Assembly: GCA_002482705.1 (NCBI GenBank)
Contig: DLGM01000189.1
Coordinates: 16,823-25,943, forward strand
Direction: 5' to 3'
Origin: Cyanobacteria bacterium UBA7694
GTDB lineage: Bacteria; Cyanobacteriota; Sericytochromatia; UBA7694
Length of the DNA stretch: 9,121 bases
Below the pieces are notes generated by a model. That model did no database searches. It was not told the origin of the DNA and saw only the letters and a list, made by a program, of their open reading frames with translations. The position numbers and the translations under genes are program-made. Shown piece by piece: positions 1 through 6,225 of this stretch (its first letter is position 1; every line of letters starts with the position of its first letter).

Positions 1-612
1 ATTGACCTTTTGCCCAATGGCCAAGGTTTGATCCACTGGGGCAGCATGCAGCAGGGGGGCTCAGACCCGCGATACCATTTACACGCCCTCAACAACTATC
101 AAGCCATGGAGCCTTTAATGTGGCCTGAAGATGTTTATACGGCACCCACGCCGTTCCCTACTCCCCAACCGAATGTAACATCCCAGTTGCCATCCCCGGT
201 ACCGAGTACGGCTGCTCCGGGTGAGGTGTCGAGCTTCCCGCAGCTCATGCTCAGCACAAGTCAGCTTTGTGTGGGGGAACCACTGACAATTGGGCTGGTT
301 TCACCCTATTTTAACCACAGTCTGATTCCTATTTCACTTCAAAAAGCGCCTGCTGCTTCTGCCGCTACGAATGAGGTTGGGGGTAATAAACAACCCTCTA
401 CCCCGTATGAAGACACGGTCTTATTGGGGGATTTGTCCGTGAGCCCAACGGGCGAAGGGGCGTTTACTTTCACCTTGCAATCCCAGTACACCACCCGCAA
501 AGGGGAGCCGCTGGTCATTGAATCCGGGCAGCGTTATTTGCTGTATTGGGAACCACGCCCAGGGGCCTTTAGCTACATTGGCTACTTTACGGCTTGTCAG
601 CCCGGTCCGTGA
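1..612 (+). CDS. B1-C1 fusion: propeller C-terminus joined to C-type domain (5' partial)
   Basis: The reading frame is open from base 1 (frame 1) and ends in TGA at 610-612, giving 203 visible residues; the true start lies before the window. Residues 1-55 match the last blade of the B lipoproteins (LLPNGQGLIHW, then an HLHAL strand, then a Pro/Thr-rich tail). Residues ~56-203 match the mature part of C2, including CVGE near the start and a Cys near the end. Over the last 95 shared residues it differs from C2 at 11 positions. The B stop codon, the intergenic gap, the C signal peptide and its lipobox are all missing, so B and C are joined in frame through their proline-rich linkers. The product is probably a single secreted protein with a propeller-like part and an Ig-like part, anchored only if the unseen N-terminus has a lipobox. 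Function unknown. It could also be a deletion product that is no longer selected, but the frame is undamaged. Confidence 0.8.
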   Translation: MDLLPNGQGLIHWGSMQQGGSDPRYHLHALNNYQAMEPLMWPEDVYTAPTPFPTPQPNVTSQLPSPVPSTAAPGEVSSFPQLMLSTSQLCVGEPLTIGLVSPYFNHSLIPISLQKAPAASAATNEVGGNKQPSTPYEDTVLLGDLSVSPTGEGAFTFTLQSQYTTRKGEPLVIESGQRYLLYWEPRPGAFSYIGYFTACQPGP

Positions 613-677
613 GTACTCCAGACACAATGCACCCATTGGGTGACAAGTGAGCGCAAGGTGTCTGGGATAAAACCCTT
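613..677 (+). promoter_or_regulatory. Leader/spacer before cassette 2
   Basis: This 65-nt gap between C1 and A2 is alignable with the gap before A3 (3304-3362). Shared pieces are an AATGCAC...TGGGTGACAAG block, an AAGG/AAAGGG-TGT block and a GGGATAAAAC / GGGTATAAC block just before the A start. The last piece could be a ribosome site (GGGA, about 10 nt before ATG) or part of a -10 box. I could not place a convincing -35/-10 pair with normal spacing. Conservation between copies suggests the cassette's promoter or 5' leader lies here. Confidence 0.4.
627..643. repeat. 17-bp block with perfect palindrome CACCCA-T-TGGGTG
   Basis: ATGCACCCATTGGGTGA at 627-643 contains a perfect 6-bp inverted repeat around one T (630-642). 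The same 17 bp recurs exactly at 6087-6103, in front of gene D. The equivalent site before A3 (about 3316-3328) has lost four bases (CCAT), which removes the palindrome. The size and symmetry fit an operator for a dimeric regulator or a small hairpin in a leader; a recombination site is the other option. Confidence 0.55.
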
Positions 678-1235
678 ATGAAACAATGCAAGACACTCTT
701 TGGGCTCTGTGTTACGGGTTGTTTGCTGTTAGCGGCTTGCGCCTCTGTGCAAAGTCCGGTGGCGGTTGCTTATGTTGATTTGCCTCAGCCAAACCATTAC
801 TCAGGTTATCAGGCTTCTGCGCCTGCTTTGGTAAGCGTAACCTACCCTCGCAAGCTCGGCATTCGTTTGAATAATCCTTCTGATGTGCCCAAAGTGACAA
901 CCATTGACCCAGCCACTACTTTGGCGATTCAAGCTCTGTTGGACAAGCATGAGATTCTTTTTGCTTCAGCGGAAGAAGTTGATCTGTTCGATTGCCTTAA
1001 CCCAGATGGTTCTAAGGGCGCTTTTGAAAGGCCCAAAGCCTTTACCACACATACTTACCAATTTCCTCTCTATGCAGATGTATTGCCGATTATCAAAGCC
1101 TTTCAAGAACTGGGTTTTCCAGCTATGAGGGCTATGGCTGGAGGTATGAAGGGGGGCTTTGGGGCCTCGTATTATCCCCAAAATACGCCGTGTTCGGTGG
1201 TCCCCTATCAGCTTATTCCAGAGGTTGTTGAATGA
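678..1235 (+). CDS. A2: small lipoprotein of unknown family
   Basis: This 185-aa protein has a type II signal peptide with lipobox LLAAC (Cys21), so it should be lipidated and exported. Ala at +2 is compatible with outer-membrane sorting. The mature part carries two further cysteines (Cys106, Cys172) that match Cys107 and Cys175 in A3, so a disulfide is likely. Motifs shared with A3 are YPRK followed by RL, PKV...DPA...AIQ..LD, an AEE before the first Cys, T-H-x-YQFP at ~124-130, an AF..LG helix and the terminal IPEVV. I recognise no known domain. The start is set by the signal peptide, with GGGA about 10 nt upstream. The stop overlaps the B2 start (ATGA), and AGAGG inside the last codons serves as B2's ribosome site, so A and B are probably translationally coupled. 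Confidence 0.85.
   Translation: MKQCKTLFGLCVTGCLLLAACASVQSPVAVAYVDLPQPNHYSGYQASAPALVSVTYPRKLGIRLNNPSDVPKVTTIDPATTLAIQALLDKHEILFASAEEVDLFDCLNPDGSKGAFERPKAFTTHTYQFPLYADVLPIIKAFQELGFPAMRAMAGGMKGGFGASYYPQNTPCSVVPYQLIPEVVE
1220..1234 (+). promoter_or_regulatory. Coupled ribosome site and ATGA overlap for B2
   Basis: AGAGG at 1220-1224 lies 7 nt before the B2 ATG (1232), inside the codons for the conserved IPEVV tail of A2. The A2 stop and the B2 start share ATGA. The same layout recurs at 3914-3932 (AGAGG 10 nt before ATG). It is still visible in the decayed copy at 7346-7363, which supports the chosen B starts. Confidence 0.7.
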
Positions 1236-2740
1236 ACTTTTGGTATAAGTGCTTCATGGGAGTAGGATGGGTGTTCGGGGGCAGCTTTTTATTGAGCTGT
1301 GGTTCTAGGGATATTGCCCCTATTTCTGGGCTGTCAGTGGTCAGTTGTGAAGGTAATCCTGTGATGAGACCGCTACAAACGTTGGTATTGCCAGATGTTC
1401 CTGCTCAGCAGACCTTGCGTTTACATGTGAGCCAGAAAAGGCCTTCTCTATATCTCAATGATAGTGGAGAAGGCATTTTACTTTCTCAGTTTTCCCGTAC
1501 ATCTCCTGAAAAAACGGTCCATTTGGGTTTTCAACAAATCCAAAATCTTAATATAAACGATGAGATCAAATCTCAAATCTCTGAGTCTTTTGGGCATATC
1601 CAGCCACTCATCGATCCCTTGGGAAATGGGCGAATGGTGATCACTCAAATGGAAAGTTATCCAGAAAATTATCCAGAAACCACCCAGCAATCTCTTGGTT
1701 TGGTAGTTAGTCCAGGTGGGCTCGACCGCTTTGGTCTGTTTCAAACACTTCCTTTTTCCAACGGTAATCCGTCTCGTACGGCTTTAAAGGCTGCTATCTT
1801 GAATTTGAAAAACTTTGAAGAGCCGGTTCAATTTCAGGAGTGGCAACCAGAATCCCCTTTGCGCTGGTTAGGAAATGCGCACGCACTGGTTGATGAACAA
1901 GGAAATGGCACCCTGAGCCTAATGGCTTTGGAGGTCAGCGTCCCACCTGTGGATAGTTCTGAGGAGACAACTCCCGCAGTTTTATCACCAGATTCGTTCC
2001 GATTGGTTTATGTATCCGTTCGCGACTTTAAACTGCATCAGCAGGAGATACAGACGATCAACCTATCGCTACCAAATTACCAAGATTACCGCATGATTCG
2101 TACATGGTTAAACCCTGAACAGAATGGCATGTTTTTGTATCGCAGTGGCCCACAACTATTCTTGCGACAACTACAGGCAGGGCAAGTCGGTATGCTGACC
2201 AATTTGGGTGAGGGACCAGACCCGCATATTGAAATGGATGCTCAGGGCAATGGTTATATCTACGCTCAGACCAATGGAGCCCACCGTTATTTTCAGCTCA
2301 CGGGTTTTCAGGTCGTTTGCAGCCATATTATTACGTTGCCTGTAACTGAACCTATCTGGGCCAAAGCAGCATTTTATGGCCAACAGGGGGTAATTGTTAC
2401 TTTGGCTCAGCCCAAGCAGCCAGGAACGGTGGGTGCTGCCGATATCCGGGTGCATCAGATTGAAGGGAATCAGGTTGTTAAAAGCCAAACGGTCGTTTAT
2501 CCCCTGTCTGGCACACACCGTGTGCAGGGTGATTCGCTGCAATTAAATCTTTTACCCAATGGGCAAGGGCTCATTTCCTGGGTGGGTTCGAATGCAACAG
2601 AAGGTCTACTCCATGTGCATAGTCTCAAAGACTTTCAGCCTGTGGACCCACTACGCTGGCCGGGGGAAATCAAGCCAGTGCCTGCTCCGGGGCCTTTTCC
2701 CACACCAACTCCGGTGTTTTGGAATTCGTCTAATCAATAA
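1232..2740 (+). CDS. B2: propeller-like lipoprotein with GNG strand motifs
   Basis: This 502-aa protein has a signal peptide ending in lipobox LLSC (Cys23, followed by Gly). A short conserved segment with LPDVPAQQTL follows at ~53-62. Seven related motifs, roughly D/N-x-x-G-x-G plus a hydrophobic strand, begin near residues 76, 128, 221, 293, 336, 382 and 441, for example DEQGNG, DAQGNG and LPNGQGLISW. Such spacing and sequence suggest a beta-propeller of up to seven blades, which is inferred and not matched to a named family. Cys39 and Cys363 are conserved in B3 and may pair. The end is a Pro/Thr-rich tail closing with WNSSNQ. The first half is AT-richer than the rest and diverges strongly from B3, while the last ~200 residues stay close. 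It overlaps A2 and lies just before C2, so the three are probably one transcript. The role may be surface binding or scaffolding. Confidence 0.85.
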   Translation: MNFWYKCFMGVGWVFGGSFLLSCGSRDIAPISGLSVVSCEGNPVMRPLQTLVLPDVPAQQTLRLHVSQKRPSLYLNDSGEGILLSQFSRTSPEKTVHLGFQQIQNLNINDEIKSQISESFGHIQPLIDPLGNGRMVITQMESYPENYPETTQQSLGLVVSPGGLDRFGLFQTLPFSNGNPSRTALKAAILNLKNFEEPVQFQEWQPESPLRWLGNAHALVDEQGNGTLSLMALEVSVPPVDSSEETTPAVLSPDSFRLVYVSVRDFKLHQQEIQTINLSLPNYQDYRMIRTWLNPEQNGMFLYRSGPQLFLRQLQAGQVGMLTNLGEGPDPHIEMDAQGNGYIYAQTNGAHRYFQLTGFQVVCSHIITLPVTEPIWAKAAFYGQQGVIVTLAQPKQPGTVGAADIRVHQIEGNQVVKSQTVVYPLSGTHRVQGDSLQLNLLPNGQGLISWVGSNATEGLLHVHSLKDFQPVDPLRWPGEIKPVPAPGPFPTPTPVFWNSSNQ

Positions 2741-2748
2741 AGGTTTGT

Positions 2749-3303
2749 ATGAAATATCTATCTTTTCAATTATTGAGTGCTTGTTTACTGGTGGCTTGCC
2801 AAGCTGCTCCGCCTCCGGGTTCTGCGGTGCAGACTTCGACACATGAGGTGAGTGCGACATTACCTTCGACGGCATCGCCTCTGGTGCCATCCCCGGCACC
2901 GAGCACGGCTGCTCCAGGTGAGGTGCAGCCTGTTCCACAGTTCACTCTCAGTTCCAGCCGGCCCTGCGTGGGTGACTCTGTGATAGTTACGCTGGTTTCC
3001 TCGCCTTTTAACCGCAGCCTGATCCCGATTTCTTTACAAAAAGCGCCTGCGGCTTCTTCTGCGACCAACGAGGTTGGGGGCAATAAATATCCTGCCACAC
3101 CTTACGAAGACACCGTCTTATTGGGGAATTTGTCCGTTGGCCCAACGGGTGAAGGGGCGTTGACTTTCACCTTGCAATCTCAGTACACGACACGTAAAGG
3201 CGAACAACTGGAAATTGAGGCCGGGCAGCGTTATTTGCTCTATTGGGAGCCGCGTCCGGGGGCCTTTAGCTATATTGGCGATTTTACGCCCTGCCAGCCC
3301 TGA
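2749..3303 (+). CDS. C2: small lipoprotein with two-Cys, probably Ig-like domain
   Basis: This 184-aa protein has a signal peptide with lipobox LVAC (Cys17, followed by Gln). A Pro/Ser/Thr/Ala-rich tether spans ~21-64. The compact C-terminal domain (~65-184) has Cys73 (CVGD) and Cys182 close to its ends, plus strand-rich stretches such as ALTFTLQSQY and QRYLLYWEPRPG. The CVGD opening, the PG/GQ-x-Y-x-L turn and the terminal Cys fit a small beta-sandwich, called Ig-like by inference only. The ribosome site AAAGG (2739-2743) overlaps the B2 stop, with the ATG 8 nt after B2. The mature domain is nearly the same as that in the upstream B1-C1 fusion, whereas C3 shares only the leader and linker. 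Confidence 0.85.
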   Translation: MKYLSFQLLSACLLVACQAAPPPGSAVQTSTHEVSATLPSTASPLVPSPAPSTAAPGEVQPVPQFTLSSSRPCVGDSVIVTLVSSPFNRSLIPISLQKAPAASSATNEVGGNKYPATPYEDTVLLGNLSVGPTGEGALTFTLQSQYTTRKGEQLEIEAGQRYLLYWEPRPGAFSYIGDFTPCQP

Positions 3304-3362
3304 GCGTTTCTGAAAATGCACTGGGTGACAAGGCAAAGGGTGTAAGATGGGGTATAACAAAT
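3304..3362 (+). promoter_or_regulatory. Leader/spacer before cassette 3
   Basis: This 59-nt gap is related to the one before cassette 2. It keeps TGGGTGACAAG (about 3322-3332), AAAGGGTGT and GGTATAAC just before the A3 ATG. A 4-nt deletion relative to 627-643 destroys the palindrome. TATAAC at 3353-3358 resembles a -10 box, but its distance to the ATG (about 4 nt) would make the transcript almost leaderless. GATGGGG could instead be the ribosome site. No terminator hairpin is visible after C2, so transcription may run through from cassette 2. Confidence 0.35.
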
Positions 3363-3932
3363 ATGAAAAAATATATGCTTTTGGGCTTGAGTGTTATCGT
3401 TGTTTTGGCATTGGGGGCGTGTCGCTCTGAGAGTAATCCGATTGCTGTTTCTCCTGAACCTTCAACGGGCCTTAATAGAATCCTTTCTATGTCTGAATAT
3501 TATCTGCTTCCAGGTTCCGTGACTGTTCTATATCCCCGTAAAATGGATGTACGTTTGGTGTCTGAAAGCCCGTCTCCCAAGGTCAGCGCTGCGGACCCAG
3601 CCATAGCTCAAGCGATCCAATCTATTTTGGATACCTATCGGGTTGAAGAAGCCACCGCTGAAGAGACGTATAGGAGTTGGTGCCGTGAGGAGGATGGTTC
3701 GCTGGGTTCGGTAGAAACATCACGCCCAACCTTTACCCATGTTTACCAATTTCCCATACAGGCGCAGCGACAGGAAATTTTAGCTGCTTTTCGTGCATTG
3801 GGGCTTTCCGCTTATGCGACGACTGCCCCATGGGGAAAGGCGAGTTTTCCTGAACCCATTTCTGCTGGTTCTTGGCGGCCCTTGTGTTCGGCTGTTCTCT
3901 ATACTTTGATCCCAGAGGTGGTTTCTGAATGA
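3363..3932 (+). CDS. A3: small lipoprotein, paralogue of A2
   Basis: This 189-aa protein has a signal peptide with lipobox LGAC (Cys20, followed by Arg). The mature part carries Cys107 and Cys175, aligned with the two cysteines of A2. Shared blocks are YPRK..VRL, PKV..ADPA..QAIQ..LD, ATAEE before the first Cys, DGS, FTH.YQFP at ~124-131, AF..LG and LIPEVVSE at the end. The N-terminal 50 residues after the lipobox differ from A2. No known domain is recognised. The protein ends in an ATGA overlap with B3, and its last codons contain B3's AGAGG ribosome site, which may explain why the IPEVV tail is so conserved. Confidence 0.85.
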   Translation: MKKYMLLGLSVIVVLALGACRSESNPIAVSPEPSTGLNRILSMSEYYLLPGSVTVLYPRKMDVRLVSESPSPKVSAADPAIAQAIQSILDTYRVEEATAEETYRSWCREEDGSLGSVETSRPTFTHVYQFPIQAQRQEILAAFRALGLSAYATTAPWGKASFPEPISAGSWRPLCSAVLYTLIPEVVSE

Positions 3933-5416
3933 GAGTTGAGCATCCCTTTCTTAAGCGAAAGATGGGTTTATTGCTGTTGGCCAGCTTTTTGCTAAGTTGT
4001 GGCACCGGAGAACCTTTGTTATCTACAGATGGAGATGTGGTCAGCAGTTGTTATGCGCAAAATGCCTTATTGAGTCCAGATCGCAATAGTTTATTGCCAG
4101 ATGTACCTGCTCAACAAACGCTGCCCTTGGAGTCTGAACTGGATGTCTATTCTGTTCAGCTCAATACAGCCGGGGACGGCTTCTTGGTTTCCGGAAAAAA
4201 CCATCAAAATACCAGTACCTTTTACTTGCAAACCATCCGGGCACTCAACGTTGATACAAGCCCCAGCCAGCCGTATCCCTTGGCCTTTGGCTCTAAGCTC
4301 AATCTGTTGTGGGATGCCCAAGGCAACGGCCAGATCATCGCAACTCAAGCCCAAGGAATGCCCGTGATCGAGGCTTCTGATCGCATGCCCACTTTCATTT
4401 CGCCTCCGAATGATGACTTCGGCATTTTCCAAGTTCCACCCAATGGCATATTTGAACAGGTTGATTTACAAGCCGGGGCCTTGGACTTGGTCCAATTTAA
4501 AGCGACTGGGCCTTTTCAACCCCAACAATGGTCACTGCCTTTGCGCTGGATGGGCACCGTCCAAACCCTGGTGGATGATCAAGGCAATGGTGCCTTGAGC
4601 CTGATGGCCTTGGGCGCAGATACACCCCCCTTGGATCTAGACAGGGAAACAGTGTCATCGCACAGCCCGTTACGCCTGCTCTCTTTGCCCATTCAAAATT
4701 ACCAGTTGCAACCCCAGGCCGAGGTGCAGAGTTTCGAGGTATTGTTACCCAACAACCGGGATGATGGCACGATGCGCACGTGGTTGAACCCGGATCGCCA
4801 AGGCATGCTTTTATACCGGGCTGGAGATGAATGGTTTTTACGCCATTTAAATGCGGGCCAACTTGGTCTGCTGAATAATTTGGGTAAGGGCTCAGAACCC
4901 CAGATCGAAGTGGATGCACAGGGAAATGGCTATATCTATGCCAATACCAATGGGGCGCACCGTTATTCACGTTTACAGGGGTTTCAGGTGACCTGCAGTC
5001 AGGTGATCAAGGTGCCGGTGACTGAAGCCAGTTGGGTTCGGGGGGCCTTTGTGGGTTCACAGGGTGTGATCGTGACATTGGCCAGACCTAAACAGCGAGG
5101 CACCGTCGGAACCGCCGAAATTCAGGTACACCATATTCAGGGGAATCAGGTGGTCAAGAGCCAGACGGTGGTTTACCCCTTTTCCGGGACATACGCTTTA
5201 GCTGGGGCTTCGCTGCGGGTGAACCTGTTGCCCAACGGGCAAGGGTTTATCTCTTGGAGCAGCAGCACTAGCACTGAAAAAATGTTCCATCTGCACAGCC
5301 TCAAAGATTTTCAGCCCGTTGCTCCCTTGCGTTGGCCGGGGGAAACAAAGCCGATTCCTGACCCTGGCCCGGTGCCTACTCCCACCCCGGTAATCTGGAA
5401 CTCATCTAATCAATAA
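3929..5416 (+). CDS. B3: propeller-like lipoprotein, paralogue of B2
   Basis: This 495-aa protein has lipobox LLSC (Cys24, followed by Gly). A second Cys at 41 and one in the QVTC segment match the B2 pair. LPDVPAQQTL and the seven G-x-G strand motifs of B2 recur in order (TAGDGF, DAQGNGQ, DDQGNGA, NPDRQGM, DAQGNGY, GSQGVI, LPNGQGF). The protein closes with the same Pro/Thr-rich tail and WNSSNQ. The region ~60-210 differs greatly from B2 with several indels, while the last ~200 residues are close to it, so the variable half may carry specificity (inference). The start is supported by AGAGG 10 nt upstream and the ATGA overlap with A3. C3 follows after 8 nt. Confidence 0.85.
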   Translation: MRVEHPFLKRKMGLLLLASFLLSCGTGEPLLSTDGDVVSSCYAQNALLSPDRNSLLPDVPAQQTLPLESELDVYSVQLNTAGDGFLVSGKNHQNTSTFYLQTIRALNVDTSPSQPYPLAFGSKLNLLWDAQGNGQIIATQAQGMPVIEASDRMPTFISPPNDDFGIFQVPPNGIFEQVDLQAGALDLVQFKATGPFQPQQWSLPLRWMGTVQTLVDDQGNGALSLMALGADTPPLDLDRETVSSHSPLRLLSLPIQNYQLQPQAEVQSFEVLLPNNRDDGTMRTWLNPDRQGMLLYRAGDEWFLRHLNAGQLGLLNNLGKGSEPQIEVDAQGNGYIYANTNGAHRYSRLQGFQVTCSQVIKVPVTEASWVRGAFVGSQGVIVTLARPKQRGTVGTAEIQVHHIQGNQVVKSQTVVYPFSGTYALAGASLRVNLLPNGQGFISWSSSTSTEKMFHLHSLKDFQPVAPLRWPGETKPIPDPGPVPTPTPVIWNSSNQ

Positions 5417-5424
5417 GGATCTTT

Positions 5425-5967
5425 ATGAACTATCTTTCTTTTTCATTATTGGTAGCTTGTTTACTGGTAGCTTGTCAGGCCGCATCGCCTACGGGTTCTG
5501 CGGTGCAGACTCCGGTACCTGAAGTGAGTGCTACCCTACCTCCTACTGAACAGAAGCCCATCATCACTGCAACGCCCAGCCCGCTAAACCTTGTCCCTGA
5601 AGCCACCGCTGCACCGCCTACGGGATATTTTGTCAAGATTGCTCCTACCACGGTATGCGTAGGCGACACCTTGACCTTTTCCGCCTATCTTCAAAGATCC
5701 GGTGTCAAAAGCCTTTTTCTTGAAAAAGACCTTAATCGTGAAGGCAAAGTCCCCTATTTTGCGGGACCCTATGTACTCATACAGCGCTTTGAGAGTGAAA
5801 AAGATGCTCACATCAATCATGCTTTTACACTTACAGATCCCATGAAAGATGCTGATGGAGAAAAGACTTTGGCCATTCAACCGGGGAAATACCTCGTGCA
5901 CCTCATGTACGAGAACACCGAGATCACTGGCGTGGATTACATCACGGTCACGGAGTGCAGCCGATGA
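5425..5967 (+). CDS. C3: small lipoprotein with the C leader but a different mature domain
   Basis: This 180-aa protein has lipobox LVAC at Cys17. Its first ~40 residues nearly match C2, including GSAVQT and EVSATLP. After a Pro/Thr-rich linker the sequence departs from C1 and C2 completely, apart from CVGD at Cys78, a QPGKYLVHL turn and a terminal TEC at Cys178. The same two-Cys frame suggests one fold with very different surface residues. It is also lysine- and acid-richer than C2 (EKD, SEKD, KDADGEK). The ribosome site AAGGA (5415-5419) overlaps the B3 stop codon. Either the C body has been replaced by recombination, or selection has driven it far from C1 and C2. Function unknown. Confidence 0.85.
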   Translation: MNYLSFSLLVACLLVACQAASPTGSAVQTPVPEVSATLPPTEQKPIITATPSPLNLVPEATAAPPTGYFVKIAPTTVCVGDTLTFSAYLQRSGVKSLFLEKDLNREGKVPYFAGPYVLIQRFESEKDAHINHAFTLTDPMKDADGEKTLAIQPGKYLVHLMYENTEITGVDYITVTECSR

Positions 5968-6000
5968 AATCGGCTCATCAATGCGGGTTTTTATGAACCC
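5959..6000 (+). terminator. Two small hairpins after C3, possible weak terminator
   Basis: AGCCGAT (5959-5965) and ATCGGCT (5969-5975) form a perfect 7-bp stem with a GAA loop across the C3 stop codon. A second stem, GGGTT (5985-5989) with AACCC (5996-6000), follows, and a run of five T lies at 5988-5992. The T-run is 12 nt past the first stem, so this is not a classical intrinsic terminator. The sequence is absent after C1 and C2. Confidence 0.3.
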
Positions 6001-6088
6001 TCTCATGCTTAAAATTGCCCTGGGTTGTTTTTTGTGGCTTGTCGATCTGAACTAAGTCCGGTGGCGGGTGCGAGATATTTCTCATCAT
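5993..6088 (+). pseudogene. A4 remnant: frameshifted signal peptide of an A-type lipoprotein
   Basis: From ATG 5993 the frame encodes a hydrophobic signal peptide (MNPLMLKIALGCFLW...) that stops at 6053-6055. Shifting frame at the T6 run (6028-6033) restores FVAC-RSELSPVAG, a lipobox and start of mature protein like A3 (GAC-RSESNPIAV). AAGTCCGGTGGCGG at 6054-6067 is identical to A2 bases 752-765. Homology then stops and the palindromic block follows at once. So an A gene lost its body by deletion and its lipobox frame by an indel. It makes at most a 21-residue peptide. Confidence 0.75.
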
Positions 6089-6103
6089 GCACCCATTGGG
6101 TGA
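6087..6103. repeat. Second copy of the 17-bp palindromic block
   Basis: ATGCACCCATTGGGTGA is identical to 627-643 and again contains CACCCA-T-TGGGTG (6090-6102). It lies 123 nt before the start of gene D, whereas the first copy lies 34 nt before A2. A TATACA sequence at 6123-6128 could be a -10 box, but its spacing to TTGGGT (21 nt) is too long for a standard promoter. The site may place gene D under the same control as the cassettes. Confidence 0.5.
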
Positions 6104-6225
6104 GGAAATGATGCAACAAATGTATACACAATGGCGTCTGTTTTATCATGCTTAAAAATGAATGGGAGGCGCTGACGGATGGTGCATTTTCTGAATTTGG
6201 CTTTGAAGGGTATAGGAGAACGCTT

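Larger units (their letters stand above)
1..5967 (+). repeat. Tandem array of A-B-C lipoprotein cassettes
   Basis: Three successive units carry homologous genes in the same order: a partial B1-C1 fusion (1-612), A2-B2-C2 (678-3303) and A3-B3-C3 (3363-5967). Short related spacers at 613-677 and 3304-3362 separate them. Homology is strongest at the 3' parts of B, the start of C and the C1/C2 bodies; it is weakest in the first half of B, the middle of A and the C3 body. Remnants of a fourth unit lie at 5993-7608. The pattern is that of an amplified gene family diversifying in place, which is inference from the copy relationships. Confidence 0.9.

Noticed and set aside
636..671. Standard sigma-70 promoter using TTGGGT and GATAAA
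   Set aside because: The gap is 24 nt, and 21 and 26 nt at the two related sites, which is too long and not constant.
4497..4970. 157-codon minus-strand frame inside B3
   Set aside because: It is the shadow of the well-supported B3 gene, with no recognisable domain and no conserved partner in B2.
1..5967. Insertion sequence or transposon as cause of the cassette copies
   Set aside because: No transposase, terminal inverted repeats or target duplications are visible. Direct-repeat recombination explains the copies.
6148..6225. Upstream ATG as the start of gene D
   Set aside because: It would put 26 hydrophilic residues before a clear signal peptide. ATG 6226 has AGGAG 7 nt upstream.
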